A stretch of DNA of 38,959 bases from Sphingobacteriales bacterium TSM_CSS (GCA_002212985.1 NBMY01000081.1:1-38959); one strand, 5' to 3'. Shown: positions 7,463-16,556, counted from the first letter of the stretch. Notes: a model not told the origin generated them from the letters alone. Numbers and translations: made by a program.

Positions 7463-10400
7463 TTGCCCCGCCGTACCGACATACACACCATTTTACTTAT
7501 TGGCTCCGGTCCTATTGTAATAGGGCAGGCCTGCGAGTTCGATTATTCAGGCACCCAAGCCTGCCGCGCCCTGCTCGATGAGGGTTTCAGGGTGGTGTTG
7601 GTAAATTCTAACCCTGCCACCATTATGACCGACCCCTCTATGGCGCACCGCACCTATATAGAGCCGCTTACGGCAGAAGTAGCAGAACAAATTATTGCAA
7701 AAGAAAAACCCGATGCGCTATTGGCCACCCTTGGCGGGCAAACTGCCCTTAACCTGGCCATGCAACTGCATCAAAGCGGCGTATTGCAGCGCCACGGCGT
7801 AACCCTGCTTGGCGCCAACGCCGCCGTAATTGCCCGTGCCGAAGACCGCCGACTTTTTAAGGAAACGGCCGCTGCAATAGGTTTGCAAATGCCTTTTTCC
7901 GAAACGGCAAGCACTGTAGAAGCAGCCCTGCAAACAGCCCTGCAAACCGGCTACCCTTGCATTGTGCGCCCCTCGTTTACCATGGGCGGCGCCGGCGGCG
8001 GCATTGCCCGCAACCCCGAAGAGCTAAAACAAATTGCCGCACACGGCCTGCAATGCAGCCTAATCGGCGAAGTGTTGATTGAAACCTCGCTCATTGGATG
8101 GAAAGAGTTTGAACTGGAGGTAATGCGCGATAAAAACGACAATGCCATTGTGGTTTGCAGCATTGAAAACCTGGACCCTATGGGTGTACATACCGGCGAC
8201 TCCATTACCGTTGCCCCGGCACAAACCCTGCACAACCGCCTGTACCAGCAACTGCGCACGGCTGCCTTGCAACTGATGCGGGCAGTAGGCGTAGAAACCG
8301 GCGGCGCTAATGTGCAGTTTGCCGTACACCCCACTTCGGAAAAAATTATGCTCATTGAGCTTAACCCCCGCGTTTCACGCAGTTCGGCGCTGGCATCTAA
8401 GGCAACGGGCTACCCCATTGCCCGCTTTGCTGCCAAATTAGCCGTTGGCTATACCTTAGACGAATTGCAAAACCAAATTACCCGCACCAACGCCTGCTTT
8501 GAACCCACTATTGATTACTGCGTGGTAAAAATCCCAAGGTTTAATTTTGATAAATTTCCCGATGAAAACCCCCGTTTGGGTACTTCCATGCGGGCTGTGG
8601 GCGAGGTAATGGCCATTGGCAGAACCTTTACCGAAGCACTGCAAAAAGGCATTCGCAGCATGGAAAACGGCCGTATGGGGCTGTTTGCCGATGCTTCAGC
8701 AGAAGCAACCGTCGCAACCGATGCAGAAATAACCCACAACCTCCAAAACCCCAATCCCAACCGCCTTTTTTACCTTGCACAGGCGTTTATTTCGGGTTTT
8801 AGCCTGCCCCGTGTGTATGAATTAACCCAAATTGACCCTTGGTTTTTGCGCCAGATACAACAACTTTGCCTCCATACGCCCCCCGATTTGAAAACCGCCA
8901 AACAACACGGGTTTTCTGACCGGCAGATTGCGCAACTCTTTCATTTACCCGATGAACAGGCAGCCCGAACCCTGCGCCTGCAACAAAACATACTGCCCAC
9001 CTACAAACTGGTTGATACCTGCGCCGCTGAATTTGAAGCCTACACCCCCTACTACTACGCCACCTGGGAAACCGAGTGCGAAAGCAGAACAAGCAACAAC
9101 AAAAAAGCCCTTATTATTGGAAGCGGCCCCAACCGCATTGGACAAGGCATAGAGTTTGATTATTGCTGTGTACATGCCGCCCTGGCTTGCAGGCAGGCGG
9201 GGTGGGAAAGCATTATGGTTAACTGCAATCCCGAAACGGTAAGTACCGATTTCGATATATCGGACAAACTGTATTTTGAGCCCCTCACCTTAGAAGACCT
9301 GCTTCATATTTGCCAAAAAGAACAGCCCCATGGCATCATGGTGCAGTTTGGCGGGCAAACACCGCTTAACCTTACACAGGCGCTGCACCAAGCCGGCATA
9401 CCCATTTTGGGAACCTCGCCACATAACATTGCCCTGGCCGAAGACCGCGCCGGCTTTAGACAAATACTTGCCCAACTGGATTTAAGACAACCCCTGAACG
9501 CCATTGCCCGTTACCCTCATGAACTGGCAACCGCCGTTAGCAAAGTAGGTTTTCCGGCTGTAGTGCGCCCCTCTTTTGTACTGGGCGGCGCCAAAATGCG
9601 GATCCTGCAAAACCCCAATGACCTGCAGCAATACCTTGCCCACCAACATCTTACTTACCCCCTGCTGGCCGAACAGTTTTTGCACAATGCCATAGAAATA
9701 GATGTTGATGCCTTGTCTGACGGTGAACAATGCCTTGTTGCCGGTATTATGGAACATGTAGAACCGGCAGGTATTCATTCGGGCGACTCGAACTGCGTGT
9801 TTCCGGCTTATACCCTACCGGCACACCTGTTGCACGAAATAAAAGCAGCAACCCGGCTGCTTGCCTTGAAACTGCAGGTTAAAGGGCTGCTCAACATACA
9901 GTTTGCCGTACAAAACAACCTGTTGTATATAATTGAGGTAAACCCGCGCGCCTCGCGCACCATACCGTTTATTAGCAAAGCCACCGGCATTGCCTGGGCT
10001 AATTTGGCCGCGCAGGTATTGCTGGGCAAAAAAATAACCGATTTGCAGGTAACAGAGGTACAACCGCCTTATTTTTCGGTAAAAACGCCGGTTTTTCCAT
10101 TCGACCGGTTTACCCATACACCGGTAGTTTTGGGTCCCGAAATGCGCGCTACCGGCGAGGTGATGGGCATTGACCATGATTTGGGCATGGCATTTTACAA
10201 AGCCCTTTGGGCATCGGGGGTTAAATTGCCTAAACAGGGCACCGTATGGTTGGGCTTCCAACCCACATGGGAATTTAGCAAAACCTTGGCCGATTTGGGT
10301 TTCGGGGTGCTTACTTTGCAAAACATGCCTCGGCAGAAAGCCCATGGCTTTCTGTTGGAACAAAAAATTGACCTCGTTTTTGATGCCGATGTTGACATGG

Positions 10401-10552
10401 CTACCGCAGCATATCATCAAAAAATACCGGCATTTACCACTTACCGCGCAGCACAATTGGCCTGCCGTGCCATACAAAGCCTGCAAACACACCCATTGGA
10501 GGTAAAACCTCTGCAAGAATGGCATAAAACGCTAAACTATAACAAACACTAA
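7463..10552 (+). CDS. carB: Carbamoyl-phosphate synthase large subunit
   Basis: CarB (1029 residues) uses ammonia from CarA, bicarbonate and 2 ATP to make carbamoyl phosphate for pyrimidines and arginine. Both ATP-grasp halves are present: IGSGPIVIGQACEFDYSG and RPSFTMGGAGGGI in the first, IGSGPNRIGQGIEFDY and RPSFVLGG in the second, with an oligomerisation segment between. I chose TTG at 7463 because it gives MPRRTDIHTILL, aligning with the E. coli N-terminus; an earlier TTG at 7451 would add four residues. The C-terminal regulatory (MGS-like) part is shortened relative to E. coli (1073 aa) and lacks the recognisable effector-binding stretch, so ornithine/UMP control is doubtful. carA is not adjacent. 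Confidence 0.95.
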   Translation: MPRRTDIHTILLIGSGPIVIGQACEFDYSGTQACRALLDEGFRVVLVNSNPATIMTDPSMAHRTYIEPLTAEVAEQIIAKEKPDALLATLGGQTALNLAMQLHQSGVLQRHGVTLLGANAAVIARAEDRRLFKETAAAIGLQMPFSETASTVEAALQTALQTGYPCIVRPSFTMGGAGGGIARNPEELKQIAAHGLQCSLIGEVLIETSLIGWKEFELEVMRDKNDNAIVVCSIENLDPMGVHTGDSITVAPAQTLHNRLYQQLRTAALQLMRAVGVETGGANVQFAVHPTSEKIMLIELNPRVSRSSALASKATGYPIARFAAKLAVGYTLDELQNQITRTNACFEPTIDYCVVKIPRFNFDKFPDENPRLGTSMRAVGEVMAIGRTFTEALQKGIRSMENGRMGLFADASAEATVATDAEITHNLQNPNPNRLFYLAQAFISGFSLPRVYELTQIDPWFLRQIQQLCLHTPPDLKTAKQHGFSDRQIAQLFHLPDEQAARTLRLQQNILPTYKLVDTCAAEFEAYTPYYYATWETECESRTSNNKKALIIGSGPNRIGQGIEFDYCCVHAALACRQAGWESIMVNCNPETVSTDFDISDKLYFEPLTLEDLLHICQKEQPHGIMVQFGGQTPLNLTQALHQAGIPILGTSPHNIALAEDRAGFRQILAQLDLRQPLNAIARYPHELATAVSKVGFPAVVRPSFVLGGAKMRILQNPNDLQQYLAHQHLTYPLLAEQFLHNAIEIDVDALSDGEQCLVAGIMEHVEPAGIHSGDSNCVFPAYTLPAHLLHEIKAATRLLALKLQVKGLLNIQFAVQNNLLYIIEVNPRASRTIPFISKATGIAWANLAAQVLLGKKITDLQVTEVQPPYFSVKTPVFPFDRFTHTPVVLGPEMRATGEVMGIDHDLGMAFYKALWASGVKLPKQGTVWLGFQPTWEFSKTLADLGFGVLTLQNMPRQKAHGFLLEQKIDLVFDADVDMATAAYHQKIPAFTTYRAAQLACRAIQSLQTHPLEVKPLQEWHKTLNYNKH

Positions 10553-10604
10553 CAACAATCGGCAAAAATACCGTAACTTTACCCGCTATAAAACGCAACA
10601 CATT

Positions 10605-11960
10605 ATGGCTCAGGTTGAATTGATTATGCCCAAAATGGGCGAAAGCATTATGGAAGCCACCATTTTGAAATGGCTGAAAAACGACGGCGACTCAATAGGC
10701 GAAGAAGAAGCAGTGCTGGAAATTGCCACCGATAAGGTGGACAGCGAAGTGCCCTCGCCGGTGGCCGGTGTGCTGGTAAAAAAACTGTATGCCGAAGGCG
10801 AGGTGGTAGCCGTAGGCAAAGCCATTGCCCTTATTGAAACCGAAGCAGGTGCCAAAGCCACTGAAAACGGCGCCGGGCAGGGCATGGCGCCGGCTACAGA
10901 AAAGCCGGTCGGAGCGCTTACATCGGTACAGCAAACAACTGTTACCGTTCCAGCCGAAACACAACAGCAAAACCCCGCATCGGCCGGCAACAGCAACCGT
11001 TTTTATTCGCCCTTAGTGCTAAACATTGCCCGCGCCGAAGGTATTTCAATGGAAGAACTGGAACGAATTGCTGGTACTGGAGCCAATGACCGCGTTACAA
11101 AAAAAGATATTCTTCAATATGTTGAGTTTCGCAAACAGCAACCGGCTCCTTCGGTTACGCCGCCGGTAAGGGAAACCGAAAAACCACCTGTGCAGGCGCC
11201 CGCAAAAGTGCAGCCTGTAACTATAACCCCGCCAAAAGTAGAATACGGCAGCAATGTAGAACTGATTGAAATGGACAGAATGCGCCGCCTCATTGCCGAC
11301 CATATGGTCATGTCGAAATCGGTAGCGCCGCATGTTACCTCGTTTGTGGAGGTAGATGTTACCAATATGGTAAAATGGCGCGACAAGGTGAAAGACCGTT
11401 TTCAGCAGCGCGAAGGCGACAAATTGTCTTTTACCCCGCTACTCATAGAGGCAGCCGTAAAAGCCATAAAAGATTACCCGCTCCTCAATTCATCTGTTGA
11501 CGGGTACACCATTATTATGCGCAAAGATATAAACATAGGCATGGCCACCGCCACCCCCGAAGGCAACCTGATAGTGCCGGTTATTAAAAATGCCGACCAA
11601 AAAAACCTGGTAGGGCTTACCAAATCCGTAAACGATTTGGCTAACCGAGGAAAAGCCGGCAAACTAAAACCCGATGAAGTGCAGGGCGGCACCTTTACCC
11701 TTACCAATGTAGGTACTTTTGGCAGCCTTATGGGTACGCCCATTATTAACCAACCACAGGTAGCCGTATTGGCAACAGGCATTATACGCAAAAAACCCGC
11801 CGTACTGGAAACCGAATACGGCGATATTATTGCCATACGCCACCTCATGATTATGTCGCTTTCTTACGACCACCGTATTATAGACGGCGCTTTGGGCAGC
11901 ACTTTCCTGAACCGCGTAGCCTCGTACCTCGAAAACTTTGACCCCAACCGCGATTTTTAA
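10605..11960 (+). CDS. 2-oxoacid dehydrogenase E2 (dihydrolipoamide acyltransferase)
   Basis: This 451-residue protein has an N-terminal lipoyl domain with the lipoylated lysine K44 in ATDKVDSEV, a Pro/Ala/Gln-rich linker and a peripheral E1/E3-binding domain (about 132-175, SPLVLNIARAEGI...GANDRVTKKDIL). The C-terminal acyltransferase domain ends in the active-site motif DHRIIDG (H423, D427). It transfers the acyl group from lipoamide to CoA in a 2-oxoacid dehydrogenase complex. The opening MPKMGESIMEATILKW resembles branched-chain 2-oxoacid dehydrogenase E2 of Bacteroidota more than pyruvate or 2-oxoglutarate E2, but specificity is inferred. E1 and E3 genes are not nearby. TAACTTTA at 10574-10581 is a possible -7 box. 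Confidence 0.92.
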   Translation: MAQVELIMPKMGESIMEATILKWLKNDGDSIGEEEAVLEIATDKVDSEVPSPVAGVLVKKLYAEGEVVAVGKAIALIETEAGAKATENGAGQGMAPATEKPVGALTSVQQTTVTVPAETQQQNPASAGNSNRFYSPLVLNIARAEGISMEELERIAGTGANDRVTKKDILQYVEFRKQQPAPSVTPPVRETEKPPVQAPAKVQPVTITPPKVEYGSNVELIEMDRMRRLIADHMVMSKSVAPHVTSFVEVDVTNMVKWRDKVKDRFQQREGDKLSFTPLLIEAAVKAIKDYPLLNSSVDGYTIIMRKDINIGMATATPEGNLIVPVIKNADQKNLVGLTKSVNDLANRGKAGKLKPDEVQGGTFTLTNVGTFGSLMGTPIINQPQVAVLATGIIRKKPAVLETEYGDIIAIRHLMIMSLSYDHRIIDGALGSTFLNRVASYLENFDPNRDF

Positions 11961-12130
11961 AAACAACAACAACTCCAAAACATATAACTTTTACCGGTTT
12001 GCAACGGTGCTAAACACATGCTGCACAAGTATCAACCCCAATTGAACTTTGCATTATAGTTCATATGCCTGTTGCCATGCTTGTTGTGGCTTCCATTCAT
12101 ATAACCCCGCAAATTTTGCCATTCTAGCTT

Positions 12131-12790
12131 ATGAAACTCAATAACAAAGTCCTTATCATATTGGTTGCCGTTTTACTGGCGTTTGTATTGTACACCCAGT
12201 TTGGCAACAACAAACAAGGAACATTTAATAAAACCCTGTTTGCTTTAGATACCGCAAAGGTAACTTCATTAGCTTTTTACCCCGATACCACTGCTGCCGA
12301 AACACAAATGGAGTTTACCCGCGAAGGTAATGAATGGCTGTTAACTACCGACTCAATTAACGCACAAACAGCCAACCCCGACGTGGTTAAAAGTTTGTTG
12401 AACATGCTGGCAATGTTGGAGGCAAAAAGATTGGCCGCAGCCGGCAAAGATAAATGGAACGAATACGAGGTAGGTGAAAACGGACGTCACATAATTGCCA
12501 AAAACGGCAATCAGGTACTCCTCAACCTGTACATCGGAAAGTTTAACATTTCCAATCCCGAAAACCAAACCGGCAATGCCGAAAACATGAATCCTTATCA
12601 GGCGCAGCAAAGACCCGTCGTAACTTCTTACATACGCCTTGCCAAAGATGACAAAGTATATGCCGTAGAAGGTATGTTGAAAGCTATTTTTAACCGCAAT
12701 CCTGCCGAGTTTTTACAGCAAAAACCCGAAACCCCTCCTACCTCTGCAGCCGACTCCATACCCCAGCTGCAGCCAATAAAAATGAAATAA
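12131..12790 (+). CDS. DUF4340 domain protein, membrane-anchored
   Basis: This 219-residue protein has one N-terminal membrane segment (about residues 7-24) followed by a soluble domain. The order of motifs (EWLLTTDSINAQTANPDVVKSLLNMLAMLEAKR, then GNQVLLNLYIGK) matches DUF4340, a family often linked to gliding or ABC-associated GldG-like loci. No such partners are present here. It lies 26 bases upstream of the methyltransferase start, so the two are probably co-transcribed. The C-terminal 25 residues are Pro-rich. The molecular function is unknown. Confidence 0.75.
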   Translation: MKLNNKVLIILVAVLLAFVLYTQFGNNKQGTFNKTLFALDTAKVTSLAFYPDTTAAETQMEFTREGNEWLLTTDSINAQTANPDVVKSLLNMLAMLEAKRLAAAGKDKWNEYEVGENGRHIIAKNGNQVLLNLYIGKFNISNPENQTGNAENMNPYQAQQRPVVTSYIRLAKDDKVYAVEGMLKAIFNRNPAEFLQQKPETPPTSAADSIPQLQPIKMK

Positions 12791-12816
12791 ATTACCCCCT
12801 TAACCGCATTTTATAC

Positions 12817-13584
12817 ATGCCCACCACCTACCAGCTAAAACAGTTTGCCGAAAAAGTAGTACCCAAAAAATACCTGCGGGTTTTGGGCATGTATGCCCTT
12901 CGGGCTACATCGGTTTTATACATGGGCAATCATGTAGAGTGCCCCTGCTGCGGACACCGGTTTGCCAGTTTTGCTTCTTACGGGTATGTAAAACGCCCCA
13001 ATGTACTGTGCCGATGGTGCTTGTCTTTAGAGCGGCATCGCGGATTATGGCTTTACCTGCACCGAAAAACCGATATTTTACAACGAAAAGCAAAAATTCT
13101 GCACTTTGCCCCCGAACACCAACTGCAGCAGCTCTTTAAAACCAACCCCAACTTAGATTACCTGAGCGCCGACCTGGACATGCCTACCGCCATGGTAAAA
13201 ATGGATATTACCAACATTACCCTGCCCGATAACTCCTTTGACGTGATTATTTGCAACCATGTACTGGAACATGTACCCGATGACCGTAAAGCTATGCGCG
13301 AAATGTACCGCGTATTGAAACCCGGTGGCTGGGCTATTTTGCAAACCCCCATGAGCGCCCTGCCACATACCGTAGAAGACCTTACCATTACCGACCCCCG
13401 CGAGCGCGAGCGCCTGTTTGGGCAAGATGACCACGTGCGCACCTACGGCGCCGACAAAAAAGACCGTCTGGAAGAAGCCGGTTTCAGGGTAGTGCTGGAT
13501 AAGTTTTTGTTTGAATTGTCGCCCGAAGAAATTACCCGATATGCCATTTCGCGCGAAGATATTTGGGTGGCCTGCAAAGATTAA
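12817..13584 (+). CDS. Zinc-ribbon class I SAM-dependent methyltransferase
   Basis: This 255-residue protein carries an N-terminal Cys4 ribbon (C42/C45 and C65/C68) followed by a class I methyltransferase core. Motif I is unusual, LHFAPEHQL rather than a glycine-rich loop. Later motifs include SFDVIICNHVLEHVPDD and YRVLKPGGWAILQTP (post-I to motif III). The overall form matches small methyltransferases found among surface-polysaccharide genes, so a glycan or lipid-linked sugar acceptor is plausible but unproven. It follows the DUF4340 gene closely and converges on the hydrolase gene with 15 bases between stops. Confidence 0.85.
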   Translation: MPTTYQLKQFAEKVVPKKYLRVLGMYALRATSVLYMGNHVECPCCGHRFASFASYGYVKRPNVLCRWCLSLERHRGLWLYLHRKTDILQRKAKILHFAPEHQLQQLFKTNPNLDYLSADLDMPTAMVKMDITNITLPDNSFDVIICNHVLEHVPDDRKAMREMYRVLKPGGWAILQTPMSALPHTVEDLTITDPRERERLFGQDDHVRTYGADKKDRLEEAGFRVVLDKFLFELSPEEITRYAISREDIWVACKD

Positions 13585-13599
13585 CCTTTTTGCCGGCGG

Positions 13600-14454
13600 C
13601 TAGTGGGTATGAGCAGAAGCTAACCTTAGCAACAGCTTTTTAACTGTTTCGTAGCGGTTCCATGGCAAAAAATGGTTGCCGGTGGGTAAAATAGTATCTT
13701 GTATATAGGTTGCATTACAAAACTGCTGGCATATATAATTTACGTTTTTTACCGGCACCAGCATATCGTTGGCAGCATGTATTGCATAAACAGGGCAGGT
13801 AATATCGGGTAATTGCTGCTGTAAGCGGTACAAGTCTTTTTTAAGATACCAAAGTTCGGCATTGCTGGCACGCAGCGCATCGGGCAGTAAACTGCGAAGC
13901 AAGGGAAGCATCAGAATTGGACGCCATTTTTCGGGCGATTCAAGCGTAGGGTCCAAGGAGCCGGCCAGTATTACCAAACCCGAAAAGGCTTTGGGATAGG
14001 TTGCTGCAAGGGCGGCTACCAGCGGGCCACCGTATGAATGTCCTATAAGGTAAGCAGGTTTGCCGTTTTGCAAATGTTGCATTAACATGCCAAGCAACCG
14101 GGTTTGTTGCCAAAGGTTTTCGGCATTTCCAAAATTGCTGTAGCCAAATCCCGGACGGTCAATGCCTACCATTCTGAAATGCCCAAGCAGATCTTTGTCT
14201 TTCATATAAGCGCCAAAATCGTTCCAGCCGCCGGGGCTACCATGTACAAAATACAAGGTAGCATTGGTATCAATGCCGGTTTGGGTATAGTGAAGGCTTA
14301 GTTTACCCTCGGAAAAATAGGAAATGGAGAGTGGTACGCCGGCTTTACTAAATTCGTTCGCTGCCTTAGTATCGCTTATTCTGAAAGAGCAGGCAAAGTT
14401 ACCAAGCATATAAATTCCAAGTAAAGCTAAAGCAGTATATTTGAGCAGTTTCAT
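13600..14454 (-). CDS. Alpha/beta hydrolase, exported or membrane-anchored
   Basis: This 284-residue alpha/beta-fold hydrolase has a recognisable triad: nucleophile S140 in GHSYGG, D230 in HAANDMLVP and H261 in TGNHFLPW. The oxyanion region is YFVHGSPGGW. An N-terminal hydrophobic segment ending near C22 suggests export or lipid anchoring. The lipobox (NFAC) is poor, so a plain membrane anchor is also possible. The substrate is unknown; the family includes esterases, epoxide hydrolases and haloperoxidase-like enzymes. Confidence 0.88.
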   Translation of the reverse strand: MKLLKYTALALLGIYMLGNFACSFRISDTKAANEFSKAGVPLSISYFSEGKLSLHYTQTGIDTNATLYFVHGSPGGWNDFGAYMKDKDLLGHFRMVGIDRPGFGYSNFGNAENLWQQTRLLGMLMQHLQNGKPAYLIGHSYGGPLVAALAATYPKAFSGLVILAGSLDPTLESPEKWRPILMLPLLRSLLPDALRASNAELWYLKKDLYRLQQQLPDITCPVYAIHAANDMLVPVKNVNYICQQFCNATYIQDTILPTGNHFLPWNRYETVKKLLLRLASAHTH

Positions 14455-14799
14455 GGCAGTTTTAAAACAGATTGTATCGGTAAAAAAAGGTTGCTGAGGC
14501 GTTTTCTATGCTTCTTGCGTAACTACTTGGGATCCTTAGTATGTTCGCTTGTAGTGTTGCAAATTTAAAGCGTTTAACCGCAAGGAACGCAACGCAAAGA
14601 AAGACCGCAAACTAATTGCGTATATTGCCAACCCCCTTGCGGTCTTTTCGGTAAAATGAAATGTATCATTGTCAACAAAGGTGCTTCCAAATATATGCCT
14701 TTTTGGTACAATTGCAATATGGACAATTCTTGCCCATGAACACCACAGGGCTTCAATATAGCCGGCAACATGTATAGCACAGTGGGCTGCTTAAACCCG
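14455..14799. other. Intergenic region between hydrolase and DUF2905 genes
   Basis: This 345-base region has no credible gene. It contains an imperfect run of CGCAA-type words (about 14578-14610) and a hairpin at 14600-14647. It should carry the hydrolase promoter on the minus strand, which I could not identify with confidence. Confidence 0.45.
14600..14647 (-). terminator. Possible terminator of the DUF2905 gene
   Basis: An 11-bp perfect stem (14600-14610 with 14637-14647) has a 26-nt loop and T-rich sequence after it on the minus strand. It lies about 150 bases past the DUF2905 stop. The long loop makes it a weak candidate. Confidence 0.35.
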
Positions 14800-15027
14800 T
14801 TATTTACCCATAAACCTGCCCGCCAGCCAAAGCAATAAGCTTAAAACCATACTTACCAGCAACATACTTGCCAGCGGTGCATAAAAGGTAAAACCCGGTT
14901 TTTCAATTTTAATATCGCCGGGAAGGTTGCCAAACCAGGTAAATTTGCTGCCTGCCAGCCACCAGATTAAACCAATTGCTGTTATCAACAATCCAATAAA
15001 CACCAAATATTTACCTGCTTCGTTCAT
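14800..15027 (-). CDS. DUF2905 small membrane protein
   Basis: This 75-residue protein has two membrane helices flanking the family-typical loop FTWFGNLPGDIKIEKPGFTFYAPL. DUF2905 proteins are short inner-membrane proteins of unknown function, widespread in bacteria. I start at the ATG at 15025-15027 because the family begins with a short stretch before the first helix; an upstream in-frame extension to 15111 would overlap the divergent LUD gene. The start lies only 25 bases from the opposing LUD start. Confidence 0.85.
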   Translation of the reverse strand: MNEAGKYLVFIGLLITAIGLIWWLAGSKFTWFGNLPGDIKIEKPGFTFYAPLASMLLVSMVLSLLLWLAGRFMGK

Positions 15028-15052
15028 ATAGCTTACCAGTAAAACAAAACCT

Positions 15053-15715
15053 TTGCAAAACCAGTTTAACAACGAAACCGCACGCAGCAATATTTTGCAA
15101 AACCTCAGCAAGGCATTGCAAATTAAAACAGAGCGCCCCTATGCCGAAGAGGAAACATCGGGTTTTTATATGCCTGATAATGAAACGGTTTTATCTGTTT
15201 TTACCCGACGCTTTGAACAAGCCGGCGGGCATCTTTCGGTTTGTAGTTCCGATGCTGCCTGTGCCGCACAAATTGCGCTGCTGCTACAGGCGCAACAATG
15301 GCACCCCCCCTGCTGCCGCAGCCCCAAATGGACAACCTTATTGCAACAGGCCGGCATTGATACCCAAACCGCTTTGTCGGCTCAAACACCGGCAGGCATT
15401 ACCCCTTGCATTGCCTTGGTAGCACAAACGGGCAGCATATTGGTTTCATCGGGCAGTGAAATGGGGCGGGCATTAACCGTGTTTCCGCCTGTACATATAG
15501 TGGTAGCCTACATCAATCAAATTGTTTATGACATTGAGCAGGCACTTAATTTGGTAACGGCGGCAGGGAGCCCGCAGCTACCCTCGATCATTGGGTTAAT
15601 AACCGGCCCTGCCCGTACTGCCGATATTGAAAAAACACTGGTTTTGGGTGCACACGGACCCAAAGCTGTTTACCTTTTTTTAATTGAACAGGAACACAAC
15701 GTCCAACAACCATAA
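15053..15715 (+). CDS. LUD domain protein (LutC/LldG-like)
   Basis: This 220-residue protein has the LUD (DUF162) fold with the family signatures LVAQTGSILVSSGSEMGRAL and VFPPVHIVV and a C-terminal IIGLITGPARTADIEKTLVLGAHGP. LutC belongs to the LutABC L-lactate oxidation complex, but lutA and lutB are absent here, so a lactate role is uncertain; stand-alone LUD proteins are common in Bacteroidota. The start is probably TTG at 15053, since it puts the usual N-terminal helix (ETARSNILQNLSKAL) in place and no ATG is available. A TTG at 15095 is an alternative. Confidence 0.83.
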   Translation: MQNQFNNETARSNILQNLSKALQIKTERPYAEEETSGFYMPDNETVLSVFTRRFEQAGGHLSVCSSDAACAAQIALLLQAQQWHPPCCRSPKWTTLLQQAGIDTQTALSAQTPAGITPCIALVAQTGSILVSSGSEMGRALTVFPPVHIVVAYINQIVYDIEQALNLVTAAGSPQLPSIIGLITGPARTADIEKTLVLGAHGPKAVYLFLIEQEHNVQQP

Positions 15716-15761
15716 CCAGAGGCTTGCAGTTTTTGGCAGGTGCGCACATTGTTTTTTTGAG

Positions 15762-15769
15762 TAACTTTG
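15762..15769 (+). promoter_or_regulatory. -7 box abutting the lpxH start codon
   Basis: TAACTTTG, an exact match to TAnnTTTG, ends four bases before the ATG at 15774. No TTG lies at the usual 19-22 base distance, so the match is incomplete. If functional it would give a nearly leaderless mRNA. Confidence 0.35.
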
Positions 15770-15773
15770 TAAA

Positions 15774-16556
15774 ATGAACCAGAATAATACCCCGCCAAAT
15801 GGGCAAAAAGCCGAAAAAGTATATTTCGTATCCGATTTTCATCTTGGAGTACCCAATGCTGCGGCAAGCCTTGAACGGGAAAAGAAATTTGTACGGTTTT
15901 TAAATACCATTCAATACGATGCCACCCGTTTATATATTTTGGGCGATTTGTTTGATTTTTGGTTTGAATATAAAACTGTGGTGCCAAAAGGGTACGTGCG
16001 GGTGTTGGGTAAATTGGCCGAATTGGCAGACGGCGGACTGCCGGTTTATTTTTTTACCGGCAATCACGATTTGTGGATGTTTGGTTATTTTGAGCAGGAA
16101 TTGGGCATACCGGTTTACCACCGCCCCATTGTAACCCAAATAGAGGGTAAAACATTTATGATAGGTCACGGCGACGGCTTAGGCCCCAACGATAAAGGCT
16201 ATAAAATTTTGAAAAAATACTTGTTTACCAACCGCCTTTGTCAGCGCCTGTTGGGTGCATTGCACCCCGATTGGGGAATTGGGCTGGCATCGTTTTTTTC
16301 AAAACGCAGCCGAATTGCCACCGGTACAGCTGATGAGCATTTTCTGGGCGAAGAGGGCGAATGGCTTATTGCCTATACCAAACGCAAACTCCAAACCCAA
16401 CCCATTGATTTTTTTGTGTTCGGGCACAGGCATTTACCGCTTAAAGTGCCTATTTACAACAGTTTATACATTAATTCCGGAGATTGGATAAAATACAATT
16501 CTTATGCACTTTATCAACATCAACAAATTGAACTTAAGTACTTTACCCCTGCTTAG
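15774..16556 (+). CDS. lpxH: UDP-2,3-diacylglucosamine diphosphatase
   Basis: This 260-residue calcineurin-like phosphoesterase has all metal motifs: SDFHLG (D21, H23), GDLFDFWFEY (D58, D61), GNHD (N97, H98), GHGDGLG (H132) and FGHRHLP (H218, H220). DFWFEY and GDGLGPNDKGYK are typical of LpxH-like enzymes, which hydrolyse UDP-diacylglucosamine to lipid X at the inner membrane in lipid A synthesis. The length is close to the usual 240 residues. Its last 53 bases overlap the next gene. An LpxH2/YbbF-type paralogue of other specificity cannot be excluded. Confidence 0.88.
   Translation: MNQNNTPPNGQKAEKVYFVSDFHLGVPNAAASLEREKKFVRFLNTIQYDATRLYILGDLFDFWFEYKTVVPKGYVRVLGKLAELADGGLPVYFFTGNHDLWMFGYFEQELGIPVYHRPIVTQIEGKTFMIGHGDGLGPNDKGYKILKKYLFTNRLCQRLLGALHPDWGIGLASFFSKRSRIATGTADEHFLGEEGEWLIAYTKRKLQTQPIDFFVFGHRHLPLKVPIYNSLYINSGDWIKYNSYALYQHQQIELKYFTPA

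Noticed and set aside
9815-10525. Long minus-strand open frame inside carB
   Set aside because: It is antisense to a well-conserved enzyme with family motifs, has no recognisable domains and is explained by carB codon bias.
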